A stretch of DNA of 38,674 nt. Source: Coprococcus sp. (lineage in GTDB: Bacteria; Bacillota; Clostridia; Lachnospirales; Lachnospiraceae). Each line of letters starts with the position of its first letter. Position 1 is the first letter of the stretch. Position numbers and translations under genes: made by a program. The notes under the pieces were generated by a model. It was given only the letters and a program-made list of their open reading frames with translations. It made no database searches and was not told where the DNA came from. Positions 24,153 through 32,866 of this stretch are shown here, in pieces. The stretch is from contig JAEDGW010000010.1 of the NCBI GenBank assembly GCA_016297325.1, positions 1-38,674 of the forward strand. Direction: 5' to 3'.

Positions 24153-24228
24153 GCCCGGTTGGATGATATGTGACTACCTTGCCTCAAGTGCAATAAAGTA
24201 GGTTCATGTCATCCAGCCGGGCTGTTTT
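24153..24228. terminator. Long bidirectional terminator between trxA and citrate synthase
   Basis: GCCCGG-TTGGATGA...TCATCCA-GCCGGGC forms a nearly continuous stem of about 27 bp with several bulges and a loop around 24181-24194. It is followed by TGTTTTATT on the + strand and ACTTTTATT on the minus strand. It serves both convergent genes. Confidence 0.82.
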
Positions 24229-24229
24229 A

Positions 24230-25585
24230 TTATCTGTCGGCTCTGTCTACATAGTCTCGGTATGTTACGAGACTCTTGTATGCCGGTCTGATTATCTTGT
24301 CTGTTGTTACGAGTTCCTCGATCCTGTGTGCACTCCAGCCAACGATACGGGCAACTGCAAAGAGAGGTGTGTAGAGCTCTCTTGGAATGCCGAGCATCTC
24401 ATACACAAATCCACTGTAAAAGTCCACATTTGGGCTGACGCCCTTGTAGATCTTGCGTTCCTTGGCGATGAGTTTTGGTGCGATCTTCTCGATGTTGTTG
24501 TACAGAGCCATGTCCTCATCTCTGCCCTTGGCAGCGGCGAGCTGCTCCACAAATGCCTTGAATACTTTCTCACGTGGATCAGATAAGGAGTATACGGCAT
24601 GGCCCATACCATAGATGAGTCCCTTGTGGTCATAGGCCTGTTTGTTAAGAAGCTTATCAAGATATGCCTCAATGGCCTCTTCGTCGTGATAGTCCTTGAT
24701 GTGCTCTTTGATGTCGTCCATCATGTTCATAACCTGCAGATTTGCACCGCCGTGCTTCCTTCCCTTGAGTGAAGAGAGTGCTGCGGCTATTGCAGAGTAT
24801 GTGTCGGATCCGGATGAAGTTACAACTCTTGTGGTAAATGTTGAATTGTTACCACCGCCGTGCTCCATGTGGAGAAGGAGGGCGATATCAAGAACTCTTG
24901 CCTCAAGCTCGGTATATTTCATATCCGGTCTGAGCATTCTGAGGAAATTCTCAGCTACTGATGCGTCTTTGTCTGGACGGTGTATGTACATACTTCCGTC
25001 GTTCTCATAGTGGTTATATGCGTGATAACCGTATACAGCCATCATAGGGAACGTTCCGATAAGGCCGATACACTGTCTTAATACATTGTCTATATCAAGA
25101 TTAGTTGCCTGATTATCGTATGATGCAAGAGTCAGGACACTTCTTGTCATGGAATTCATGATATCCACACTTGGAGCTTTCATGATGACGTCACGTGTAA
25201 AGTTGGTAGGCAGGTTCATAGATTCTGAAATGACGCCGCTGAACTCTGTGAGCTGCTGCTCTGTAGGAAGCTCTCCGAAGAGCAGAAGATAGGCTGCCTC
25301 CTCAAATATGTGGCGCTTGCCCTTGCCACCTCTTACAAGATCCTGTACATCATAGCCCCTGTACAGAAGCTGTCCATCACAGGGAACCTTCTGACCGTCT
25401 ACATCTTTGAATGCGATGATCTGTGATATGTTGGTCAGACCGGTCAGTACACCCTGTCCATTCTCGTCACGAAGACCTCGCTTGACTCCATATTTGGCAT
25501 AGAGTTCTTTGTCTATTCCGTCATGCTGCTGACAGAGAGAGGCCTGTTTTTCAACATACTCTGTCAGATTCTCCATATACTCCAT
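24230..25585 (-). CDS. gltA: Citrate synthase
   Basis: A 451-aa cytoplasmic enzyme joining acetyl-CoA and oxaloacetate to citrate. Family signatures include QLLYRGYDVQDLV, the LLLHMEHGGGNNSTFTTRV block with active-site His, KGRKHGGANLQV, YGMGHAVYSLSDPR and a C-terminal Arg region (ARIVGWSAHRIEE). The length and the N-terminal extension match the type found in clostridia. ATG 25585 has AAGGAG seven bases upstream. It is downstream of nth with a 76-nt gap holding an inverted repeat, so co-transcription is possible. In a Lachnospiraceae host it would feed glutamate synthesis by a partial TCA cycle; no aconitase or isocitrate dehydrogenase gene is adjacent. Confidence 0.92.
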   Translation of the reverse strand: MEYMENLTEYVEKQASLCQQHDGIDKELYAKYGVKRGLRDENGQGVLTGLTNISQIIAFKDVDGQKVPCDGQLLYRGYDVQDLVRGGKGKRHIFEEAAYLLLFGELPTEQQLTEFSGVISESMNLPTNFTRDVIMKAPSVDIMNSMTRSVLTLASYDNQATNLDIDNVLRQCIGLIGTFPMMAVYGYHAYNHYENDGSMYIHRPDKDASVAENFLRMLRPDMKYTELEARVLDIALLLHMEHGGGNNSTFTTRVVTSSGSDTYSAIAAALSSLKGRKHGGANLQVMNMMDDIKEHIKDYHDEEAIEAYLDKLLNKQAYDHKGLIYGMGHAVYSLSDPREKVFKAFVEQLAAAKGRDEDMALYNNIEKIAPKLIAKERKIYKGVSPNVDFYSGFVYEMLGIPRELYTPLFAVARIVGWSAHRIEELVTTDKIIRPAYKSLVTYRDYVDRADR

Positions 25586-25608
25586 ATAGTCACTCCTTTC
25601 TTGTCATG

Positions 25609-25635
25609 TTATCAGAAAAAAAATCTGTCTGATAA
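25609..25635. promoter_or_regulatory. Inverted repeat before citrate synthase
   Basis: TTATCAG, 13 nt, CTGATAA, located 24-50 bases upstream of the gltA start, between nth and gltA. Either an operator or an mRNA hairpin; it has no T-run, so it is not a terminator. Confidence 0.35.
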
Positions 25636-25661
25636 CAGTGTGCTCAGATGCACACATAGTA

Positions 25662-26312
25662 TTACAAATTCTTTTTGCATATGTCGTTCAGACAACATGC
25701 ATCGCAATCCGGCTTCGTTCTGGCTGTGCACACGGCTCTTCCGTGATCCACAAGCCTGTGGCAGAAGTCATTGCTCTCTTCAGGAGGTACAAGCTTCCAC
25801 AATTCCATCTCAACCTTTTTCGGATCTTTTATCCCGTCAACCAATCCCATTCGGTTTACAAGGCGTATACAATGGGTGTCTGTTACAATGGCAGGTTTGC
25901 CATATATATCACCCATGATGAGGTTGGCACTCTTGCGGCCAACACCAGGGAGCTTCAGCAGCTCCTCAAGGCTGTCAGGAACCTGGCAGTCATAGGAATC
26001 AACAAGCATATTCATACATGCACTTATATCTCTGGCCTTGCTTTTCCCCAGTCCACAAGGTCTTACTATGGCCTCGATGTCACTGACATCGGCAGCGGCC
26101 AATTCTTTTACTCCCGGATATTTTGCAAATAAATCCTGGACAACCACATTCACTCTTGCATCAGTGCACTGCGCCGCCAGGCGGACACTGACAAGAAGCT
26201 GCCATGCGTGTGAAGTATCGAGAGTACACACCGTGTCAGGATATTCCTTTTTTAATCTCTCGATAATGTCCAATGTTCTCTGTTTTTTTGTATATCTCTT
26301 CTGTGATTCCAT
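25662..26312 (-). CDS. nth: Endonuclease III (DNA glycosylase/AP lyase)
   Basis: A 216-aa base-excision repair enzyme removing oxidised pyrimidines. It has the helix-hairpin-helix LPGVGRKSANLIMG with the catalytic Lys, the catalytic Asp in VTDTHCIRLVNR and a C-terminal [4Fe-4S] loop (CTARTKPDCDACCLNDIC). The first interval of that loop is seven residues where the classical motif has six, a minor variation. ATG 26312 is preferred because GGAGG lies just upstream; a TTG at 26327 would put that site inside the gene. Upstream of gltA in the same direction. Confidence 0.9.
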   Translation of the reverse strand: MESQKRYTKKQRTLDIIERLKKEYPDTVCTLDTSHAWQLLVSVRLAAQCTDARVNVVVQDLFAKYPGVKELAAADVSDIEAIVRPCGLGKSKARDISACMNMLVDSYDCQVPDSLEELLKLPGVGRKSANLIMGDIYGKPAIVTDTHCIRLVNRMGLVDGIKDPKKVEMELWKLVPPEESNDFCHRLVDHGRAVCTARTKPDCDACCLNDICKKNL

Positions 26313-26339
26313 AAAAAAGACCTCCAATATCTATATGAT

Positions 26340-26696
26340 AACATGAAAATATGGTGAATGGATATCGAAAAAGAATTCTTAATAAAAATATTAGAAGTGT
26401 AAAAACGATGGGAAGGAGGTTTTTGTGCTGGAGTGCTGTTGTGGAGAAAGTCTATGTGCTGGAGTGTTGTTGTGGGGAGTGCTGTGCTAAAAAGTGGATA
26501 TGGACTTGACTTAAAAGTGCGTAAAATTATCATTTTTTTGATGAAATCAGCGTAAAAGTGCGTGATAAATAGAAAGTTTGTCACTTTTTGATGAAAAGCG
26601 GACAAAAAGTGAAGATTTTGTAGCGAAATTTAAAAAATCTTTCAAAAAGTGTAAAAGAAGAAAGCGGCTTGCTATAAATATAGAATACGTCCAGTC
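26340..26696. other. Gene-free AT-rich region with short repeats, upstream of nth
   Basis: No credible ORF. A 23-nt direct repeat (TGTGCTGGAGTG, then YTGTTGTGG and RGA) occurs at 26424-26446 and 26455-26477. AAAAGTG recurs four times between 26513 and 26651, and TTTTTGATGAAA occurs twice. The segment 26610-26650 (AGATTTTGTAGC...GAAATTTAAAAAA) resembles part of the inverted-repeat element at 38459-38577. Confidence 0.5.
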
Positions 26697-26856
26697 TAGA
26701 AGATGCCAGGGGTGGAAGCGGCACAAGCTAGACGAGGCCTAGTCAAAAAGTTGCACAGGATAGAAGTGGCGCATGCTGGAAGAGGTGCAGGCTGCAAGTG
26801 GCATAGACCGGAAGTGGCACAGGTCAGAAGCGGCATAGACCAGAAGCCGCGTGGGA
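26697..26856. repeat. Degenerate 16-nt tandem array, ten units in register
   Basis: Ten consecutive 16-nt units with no indels, consensus about TGGAAGTGGCACAGRC (examples: TAGAAGTGGCGCATGC at 26761, CGGAAGTGGCACAGGT at 26809, CAGAAGCGGCATAGAC at 26825). Sixteen is not a multiple of three and no ORF runs through it, so it is not protein repeat DNA. Function unknown. Confidence 0.75.
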
Positions 26857-26920
26857 TAAAGCCAGACAGAAGTTAAAACCCAACCGCTACAGCGGTAATA
26901 TAGATATTATAATGTGTGAC

Positions 26921-26965
26921 AAAAAAACTCCTGAACCAGCATGTTATACAATGCCAGTCCAGGAG
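26921..26965 (-). terminator. Terminator of the uracil operon
   Basis: Read on the minus strand, CTCCTGG...CAGGAG with an inner GGCAT/ATGC stem is followed by seven T. It lies 24 nt beyond the upp stop codon. Confidence 0.8.
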
Positions 26966-26988
26966 CTTTGATGAAGTTTGGTCAAGTC

Positions 26989-27618
26989 TTATTTTGTTCC
27001 GAAGATTCTGTCGCCGGCATCGCCAAGACCTGGGCAGATGTAGGCGTTCTCGTTGAGCTCTCTGTCAACATGTCCAACGTAGAGCTGGATGTCTGGATGA
27101 GCCCCCAGAAGTCTCTCAATTCCTTCTGGAGCTGCGATGATCGACATGAACTTGATGTTCTTGCCGCCATGCTGCTTGATGAAATCAACGGCTGCAACGG
27201 CTGAGCCGCCTGTTGCGAGCATAGGGTCTGTGACAACTATAAGTCTCTCGTCGATAGGATCAGGGAGCTTGCAGTAGTATTCATGTGGCTCATGTGTCTC
27301 TTCATCTCTGTACAGACCGATGTGTCCGATCTTGGCTGTTGGAACAAGAGCCTGAAGTCCGCTGACCATTCCAAGTCCTGCGCGGAGAATAGGTACGATT
27401 GCAAGATTTCTTCCTGCGATAACAGGAGTCATGCATTCCTCTATAGGTGTCTCGATGCATACCTCCTCTGTAGGAAGATCCTTGAGTGCTTCATATCCCA
27501 TGAGCATCGCAATCTCCTCAACAAGCGCACGGAATTCAGCAGTTCCAGTATTCTTGTCTCTGAGCTTTGAAATTTTATGCTGAATAAGTGGGTGTGTCAT
27601 TACTGTGTAATCTGTCAT
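26989..27618 (-). CDS. upp: Uracil phosphoribosyltransferase
   Basis: A 209-aa cytoplasmic salvage enzyme making UMP from uracil and PRPP. It has the PRPP-binding motif VTDPMLATGGSA, the MTPVIAGRNLAIVPILRAGLG segment and the C-terminal uracil-binding YICPGLGDAGDRIFGT. Full family length. GGAGG precedes the ATG. It follows the uracil permease gene by 39 nt on the same strand, so uptake and conversion of uracil are co-expressed. Confidence 0.95.
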   Translation of the reverse strand: MTDYTVMTHPLIQHKISKLRDKNTGTAEFRALVEEIAMLMGYEALKDLPTEEVCIETPIEECMTPVIAGRNLAIVPILRAGLGMVSGLQALVPTAKIGHIGLYRDEETHEPHEYYCKLPDPIDERLIVVTDPMLATGGSAVAAVDFIKQHGGKNIKFMSIIAAPEGIERLLGAHPDIQLYVGHVDRELNENAYICPGLGDAGDRIFGTK

Positions 27619-27657
27619 TGTGTAACCTCCTAATAAAAACTATAAAACAATGTGTAA

Positions 27658-29046
27658 TTATGCCTCAATATCAGAATTCTGTGGATTCATACCAAGTCCG
27701 CGGCTTACATCACCCTTTGTGTCCTCGCCAAATGTGTAATCGTTGCCAGGAAGGATGGCATTCAGAAGAATCCCGAATATAGCAGCAAGGGCAAGACCTG
27801 TAAGTGTGATGGTTGTTCCTGCGATATTGAATGTAAGTCCGTCTGTGAAACCGAGACCACATACCATGATAACAGCGGCGATGATCAGGTTTCTTGACTT
27901 TGTGAAATCAACATGATTCTCAACTACATTTCTTACACCGATGGCTGAGATCATTCCATAAAGGATGAAGCTTATTCCGCCGATGATGGCAAATGGCATG
28001 GAACGTATAACTTCAGCAACCTTAGGTATGAAGCCGAGGACAACTGCAAACACAGCAGCAAGTCTGATAACTCTAGGATCATGAACGCGGCTGAGCTCAA
28101 GCACGCCTGTGTTCTCTCCGTATGTCGTGTTGGCAGGACCGCCGAAGAGTGCTGAGAGTGATGTTGCAAGACCGTCACCGATAAGTGTTCTGTGAAGACC
28201 CGGATCCTCAAGGAAATTCTGGTCAACAGTAGCTGAGATGGCGCATATATCACCGATGTGCTCCATCATGGAGGCGATGGCGATAGGGGCCATAACAAGT
28301 ATAGCTGTTAAGTTGAACTTGCAGATCTGGAAAGGTGGAAGACCGAGAACGTGTGCGTCCGCAACTCCAGAAAAGTTTAAAATGGCTGATCCGTCAGGGT
28401 TTGTCATACCACAGAAATGAAGTATGAGAGCAACACCATATGAGATGAGCACGCCCATGAGGATAGGGATAATCTTGAACATTCCCTTGCCCCAGATATT
28501 GAATACGATGACAACAGCCAGCGCGATAAATGCCAGAAGCCAGTTGGTTGATGCATTGCTGATGGCTGATGGTGCAAGGCTGAGTCCGATGCAGATGATG
28601 ATAGGTCCGGTAACTACAGGTGGAAGGAATCTCATGACACGCTTCACACCGACAAGCTTAACGATAAGTGCAAGTACCAGATATAAAAGTCCGGCTACCA
28701 CTATACCGCCACATGCATATGGAAGCTTTTCCCCCATTGTCATGTCCTTGAATATACCTGTTTTAAGGTTTGCAACTGTGGAGAAACCTCCAAGAAATGC
28801 AAATGAAGAACCGAGAAATGCAGGTACCTTAAGTTTGGTGCACAGATGGAAGAACAGAGTTCCAAGACCGGCACATACAAGAGTTACCTGAATAGAGAGT
28901 CCCTGACCCTCAAAGTATCCGTTTACGAGAAGCGGAACAAGAATTGTTGCACCAAACATGGCAAACATGTGCTGGAATCCAAGCAAAAGCATCTTTGGTA
29001 TTCCAAGCTGACGAGCGTCACGGATGGCATCTTTTTGATTATCCAT
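27658..29046 (-). CDS. uraA: Uracil permease (NCS2 family)
   Basis: A 462-aa membrane protein with about 14 hydrophobic segments, the NCS2 start LLGFQHMFAMFGATILVPLL, the FLGSSFAF segment and the substrate-site helix SMMEHIGDICAIS with its conserved Glu. It imports uracil by proton symport. It is first in a two-gene operon with upp, driven by a near-consensus promoter. The leader of about 30 nt is too short for a PyrR attenuator, so control must be at initiation or absent. Confidence 0.92.
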   Translation of the reverse strand: MDNQKDAIRDARQLGIPKMLLLGFQHMFAMFGATILVPLLVNGYFEGQGLSIQVTLVCAGLGTLFFHLCTKLKVPAFLGSSFAFLGGFSTVANLKTGIFKDMTMGEKLPYACGGIVVAGLLYLVLALIVKLVGVKRVMRFLPPVVTGPIIICIGLSLAPSAISNASTNWLLAFIALAVVIVFNIWGKGMFKIIPILMGVLISYGVALILHFCGMTNPDGSAILNFSGVADAHVLGLPPFQICKFNLTAILVMAPIAIASMMEHIGDICAISATVDQNFLEDPGLHRTLIGDGLATSLSALFGGPANTTYGENTGVLELSRVHDPRVIRLAAVFAVVLGFIPKVAEVIRSMPFAIIGGISFILYGMISAIGVRNVVENHVDFTKSRNLIIAAVIMVCGLGFTDGLTFNIAGTTITLTGLALAAIFGILLNAILPGNDYTFGEDTKGDVSRGLGMNPQNSDIEA

Positions 29047-29080
29047 AAGTAATAATCCTCCTCATGATTATTTTTCTATA

Positions 29081-29109
29081 ATTATAGAGACTATTGGAGA
29101 CAAGGTCAA
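29081..29109 (-). promoter_or_regulatory. Promoter of the uraA-upp operon
   Basis: Minus strand TTGACC (29104-29109), 17 nt, TATAAT (29081-29086), close to the uraA start. Confidence 0.85.
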
Positions 29110-29333
29110 TTTGATTAGTGCATTTTTTGTAAAAAATATGTCAAAATTCGGCATATTTATATATAGGAAGAAAAGCTTTTAAATGTGTTATCTTATTATG
29201 TGCATATGAGACCTGTTGATACCGCAAAAAGCGCATAAATACAGTATTCTGTAAATATCTGTATGTATTTGTGAGGACATAAAACAGGTGTCAGAGATGG
29301 CTGGGAGCACAAATATGTAAGATATGGTAACAC

Positions 29334-29362
29334 TTGACATATTGTTACAGAATTGTTACAAT
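29334..29362 (+). promoter_or_regulatory. Promoter of ftsE
   Basis: TTGACA (29334-29339), 17 nt, TACAAT (29357-29362), about 56 nt upstream of the ftsE start. Confidence 0.85.
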
Positions 29363-29418
29363 TTCGTTGAATATTATATGAGGGAGAAATAAAACGATTT
29401 CGTTCAGGGAGACGTAAG

Positions 29419-30105
29419 ATGATAGAATTGGAAAACGTGAGCATGACATACCCGGGTGGTATAGAGGCTCTTAAGAATGTGAATATTAACATAGAAAAAG
29501 GCGAGTTCGTATTCATAGTTGGAAGCAGTGGATCTGGAAAGACCACACTGTTCAAGCTTCTGCTCAAAGAGATGGCGCCTACATCGGGCAACATAACAGT
29601 GGCTGGATACGACTACGGCAAGATAAAGAAGAGAGATATACCTAAGGTAAGAAGAAGGATCGGAATAGTGTTCCAGAACTTCAGGCTGCTGAAGGACAGA
29701 ACTATATATGAGAATGTTGCATTTGCGCAGAGAGTTATACAGACTCCTGCAAGATATATAAGAAGAAGGGTTCCGGCTATGCTCACGCTGGTCGGCCTTG
29801 CAGACAAATACAAATCTTATCCGAAGGAGCTTTCTGGTGGTGAGCAGCAGAGAGTTGCCATGGCGAGAGCACTTGTGAACAATCCGGATATCATCCTGGC
29901 GGACGAGCCAACCGGAAACCTGGATCCTAAGAATTCGCTGGATATCATGAATCTTCTTGAGGATATCAACAAGAGGGGAACAACTGTTGTGGTTGTAACC
30001 CATAACAAGGATATCGTCAATGAGATGAAGAAGAGAGTTATAACTCTGAAGAAGGGTGTGATCATCAGTGATGAGAAGGAAGGAGGATATATAGATGAAG
30101 ATTAG
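29419..30105 (+). CDS. ftsE: Cell division ATP-binding protein FtsE
   Basis: A 228-aa ABC ATPase: Walker A GSSGSGKTT, Q-loop VFQNFRLLKDRT, signature LSGGEQQR, Walker B IILADEPTGNLD and switch His in VVTHNK. FtsE drives FtsX to activate peptidoglycan hydrolases at the septum. GGGAGA precedes the ATG. It overlaps ftsX by 11 nt, so translation is coupled. The M23 hydrolase that would be its target is the third gene here. Confidence 0.95.
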   Translation: MIELENVSMTYPGGIEALKNVNINIEKGEFVFIVGSSGSGKTTLFKLLLKEMAPTSGNITVAGYDYGKIKKRDIPKVRRRIGIVFQNFRLLKDRTIYENVAFAQRVIQTPARYIRRRVPAMLTLVGLADKYKSYPKELSGGEQQRVAMARALVNNPDIILADEPTGNLDPKNSLDIMNLLEDINKRGTTVVVVTHNKDIVNEMKKRVITLKKGVIISDEKEGGYIDED

Positions 30106-31003
30106 TACATTTTTCTATATCCTCAGACAGGGATTTGCGAACATACGAAGGAACATATTGTTCTCTCTGGCATCAATAGGAACTATCATATCCTGCCTGT
30201 TCCTGTTTGGTGTTATTTATGCGGTTGTTGTAAACTTCCAGTCCGGTATGCAGGAACTGGAGAACACAGTCACCATATCGGTGTTCTTTGACGAGGATAC
30301 ATCGGACGAGACGATACAGCTTATCGGAGAGCAGATAAGGACACTTGATTATGTGAATACGATGGATTTCATATCTGCGGATCAGGCATGGACGAACTTT
30401 GCGCATCAGACATATGATGATCCTAAGGCGGCCATGGATGCATTTGGCGAGGATAATCCACTTAAGAATGCGGCTTCATACGAAGTCACTTTGAAGGATG
30501 TGACGAGGCAGCCTGAGTTTGTGGCATTTGCACAGGGACTTTCGGGCGTGCGTAAGGTCAAGAGCTCGGATGTGACTGCAGACAGTATATCAACACTGTC
30601 ATCACTTGTCGGATATGCATCCATAGGAATAGTGGTCATACTGATGCTCGTATCTATCTTCCTTATAAGCAATACGATCACAATCGGAATAACGGTGCGC
30701 AAGGAAGAGATAGGAATCATGAAGCTGATAGGAGCTACGAATGTATTTGTCAGGGCTCCGTTCATCATAGAGGGTGTCATCATAGGAGCTGTGGGATCGG
30801 CTATACCGCTGGTTCTCCTGTATTATATGTATGACAAGATCCTGACTTATGTTGCGGGAAGATTCAAGGTCGTGACGACTTTGTTCGCGTTTGTGAGCCA
30901 GCAGGATCTTTTCAGAACCCTTGTGCCGGTGGGACTCATACTTGGAGTCGGTGTCGGTCTGGTTGGAAGTATACTGACAACCAGAAAACATCTGAGAGTA
31001 TGA
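30095..31003 (+). CDS. ftsX: Cell division permease-like protein FtsX
   Basis: A 302-aa four-helix membrane protein: a short N-terminal cytoplasmic part, a first helix at about 22-45, a large extracellular loop (about 48-170) that should bind the hydrolase coiled coil, then three C-terminal helices including IGIVVILMLVSIFLIS. The ITVRKEEIGIMKLIGATNVFVRAPF segment is typical of the family. GGAGG lies inside the end of ftsE. Confidence 0.94.
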   Translation: MKISTFFYILRQGFANIRRNILFSLASIGTIISCLFLFGVIYAVVVNFQSGMQELENTVTISVFFDEDTSDETIQLIGEQIRTLDYVNTMDFISADQAWTNFAHQTYDDPKAAMDAFGEDNPLKNAASYEVTLKDVTRQPEFVAFAQGLSGVRKVKSSDVTADSISTLSSLVGYASIGIVVILMLVSIFLISNTITIGITVRKEEIGIMKLIGATNVFVRAPFIIEGVIIGAVGSAIPLVLLYYMYDKILTYVAGRFKVVTTLFAFVSQQDLFRTLVPVGLILGVGVGLVGSILTTRKHLRV

Positions 31004-31052
31004 TGACATAAAGTTCACAAAATGTTTGATTTTTTTTGAGAGCATAGTGTGA

Positions 31053-31058
31053 TATACT
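31053..31058 (+). promoter_or_regulatory. Possible internal promoter before the M23 hydrolase
   Basis: TGATATACT fits an extended -10 (TGn-TATACT) in the 159-nt ftsX-hydrolase gap. No good -35 is seen. Confidence 0.4.
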
Positions 31059-31162
31059 ATCGACAAGTAGGGAGATTATCAGGATTTGGATATATGATGT
31101 CGAGCAGACAGATTTAGATAGAATAAACTTAATTGAGAATATGCAATTAGGAGGCATGACTG

Positions 31163-32536
31163 ATGAAGATGAGTTTATATACATTGAAAAGGAGAGGTTC
31201 AAGAATTGCCCTTGTTACTACGAGTGCTCTTCTTTTATCGCTGACACCGGTATTTAATGCGCCACAGTTTGCAGTGCACGCTGAGGAGGAGACAAAGGAA
31301 GATATGCAGCAGCAGAAGGACGAGGCTGAGGCTGGACAGGCTGAGGCTGAGGCGAATGCAGCAAAGTACCAGAAGCAGATAGACAGTCTTGTGAAGACAG
31401 TGACAGAGCTGGATGCACAGATGACTGATATCAGTGTACAGATCGTAGAGAAAAAGCAGGAGGCATCAGATCTTCAGGCAGAGATAGACGATACACAGAA
31501 GAAGCTGGCTGCAGCTCAGGTGAGCGAGGACAACCAGTATGAGGCTATGAAGAAGAGAATACAGTACCTTTACGAGGAAGGTGATGTGGAGTACATAGAT
31601 GCTCTTTTATCATCTGCTTCATTTGAGGACAGCCTGAACAAGTCAGAGTATGTTGATCAGATCAGTTCATATGATCAGAAGCAGCTCAACAAGCTTGTGA
31701 AGACAAAGAATGATATAGCATCTTACGAGAAGACCCTGGAGAAGGATCTTGCTGATGTAGAGACAGTGAAGGCTGATCTGGAGCAGAAGCAGAGTGATCT
31801 TGATGATGTTATAACCCAGAAGAATGATGAGATCAACAAATACAGTGGTGATGTTGCAGTGCAGCAGGCCATAGCAGCAGAATTTGCTCAGAAGGCAGCA
31901 GATCTCGATGACAAGCTGGCGAATTTGGCCATACAGGAGGCTGCAGCCAGAGAGGCAGAGCTCAAGAAGCAGCAGGAGGAGCAGAGAAAGCAGCAACAGC
32001 AGCAACAACAGATAGAAGATAACAACAATAACGGTGGCAGCGATGACAATGGCGGCAGCAGTGATGACAATGGCGGCAGCAGCGATGATAATGGTGGTGG
32101 TAGCGATGATAATGGCGGCGGCAGTAATGGCGGCTCAACAACAGGTACAGGTCAGTTTATATGGCCGGTTTCCACAGGTGGAGTTATCACAGATACATAC
32201 GGTCCAAGAGATGCTCCTACAGCAGGTGCAAGTACATGGCATAGAGGTCTTGATATAGGATGTGGATATGGAGATGCCATCCTTGCAGCAGATTCTGGAG
32301 TAGTAACAGTAGCCGAGTGGGGCGAGAGTGGTGGTAACTATGTCATGATAGATCACGGCAATGGATTTGTTACAATGTACCTTCACAACTCTTCACTGGC
32401 TGTAAGCGTTGGAGATGTGGTATCACAGGGACAGACCATAGCATATGCAGGTTCCACAGGATATTCCACAGGAACACATTGCCACTTCTCAGTATTCCTG
32501 AATGGCGAGTATGTTAATCCACAGGATTATTTATAA
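31163..32536 (+). CDS. PcsB/CwlO-like M23 peptidoglycan hydrolase with coiled coil
   Basis: A 457-aa secreted protein: signal peptide (1-42, ending VHAEE), a long coiled coil (about 45-275) of the kind that docks on FtsX, a Gln-rich run (QQQQQQQ), a Gly/Ser/Asp-rich linker of repeated SDDNGG units and a LytM/M23 domain (about 330-457). Zinc ligands are in HRGLDI and HCHF, with the family GNYVMIDHGNGFVTMYLH. Location after ftsEX matches PcsB/EnvC/CwlO systems, where FtsX switches the hydrolase on at division. AGGAGG eight bases before ATG. The linker-coding DNA is a small minisatellite (32035-32130) and could vary in length between strains. Confidence 0.9.
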   Translation: MKMSLYTLKRRGSRIALVTTSALLLSLTPVFNAPQFAVHAEEETKEDMQQQKDEAEAGQAEAEANAAKYQKQIDSLVKTVTELDAQMTDISVQIVEKKQEASDLQAEIDDTQKKLAAAQVSEDNQYEAMKKRIQYLYEEGDVEYIDALLSSASFEDSLNKSEYVDQISSYDQKQLNKLVKTKNDIASYEKTLEKDLADVETVKADLEQKQSDLDDVITQKNDEINKYSGDVAVQQAIAAEFAQKAADLDDKLANLAIQEAAAREAELKKQQEEQRKQQQQQQQIEDNNNNGGSDDNGGSSDDNGGSSDDNGGGSDDNGGGSNGGSTTGTGQFIWPVSTGGVITDTYGPRDAPTAGASTWHRGLDIGCGYGDAILAADSGVVTVAEWGESGGNYVMIDHGNGFVTMYLHNSSLAVSVGDVVSQGQTIAYAGSTGYSTGTHCHFSVFLNGEYVNPQDYL

Positions 32537-32557
32537 ATCGAATAATATATAGTACAG

Positions 32558-32595
32558 AAAACTGCGCAGGCCGGTTAAGGCCTGCGCAGTTTTTT
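32558..32595 (+). terminator. Terminator of the ftsEX-hydrolase operon
   Basis: A 15-bp stem (AAAACTGCGCAGGCC, loop GGTTAA, complement) ending in a run of six T. Confidence 0.92.
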
Positions 32596-32640
32596 GTCAT
32601 GGCTGGATTGTTATGCGCTGATAGTGCCGATAAAGCCGAT

Positions 32641-32701
32641 GGGGTCAGGCCCCTGTTGGAGAAGGTTTGTTTTACAAGCAGTTGGCGAAGGGCCTGACCC
32701 C
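32641..32701. repeat. 12-bp inverted repeat with 37-nt loop
   Basis: GGGGTCAGGCCC at 32641-32652 and its exact complement at 32690-32701, in the 330-bp gap before the MBOAT gene. No T-run follows. GC content is far above the surroundings, which suggests an inserted mobile hairpin (REP/MITE-like) or a structured RNA. The rest of the gap shows no gene. Confidence 0.55.
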
Positions 32702-32866
32702 GGTTTGTGGCTTGGAAATGCATTGCCTACCATATATAGTGGTAGGCAAAAATGATGGCGAAAACTGTTATTTATTTAAGAAATAATAGGAACCGTGTCG
32801 GTTGACATAAGTGTAAAAAGTCATTATACTCACATTTGACTAATTATTAGATTTAAGGAGTATATC

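Noticed and set aside
24206..24586. ORF antisense to the end of citrate synthase
   Set aside because: It lies opposite conserved citrate synthase motifs and starts within the terminator stem.
27988..28253. Additional ORFs inside the uracil permease gene
   Set aside because: Shadow frames within a strongly conserved NCS2 coding sequence.
32035..32130. Intergenic-type minisatellite
   Set aside because: It encodes the SDDNGG linker in frame within the M23 hydrolase, so it is protein repeat DNA.
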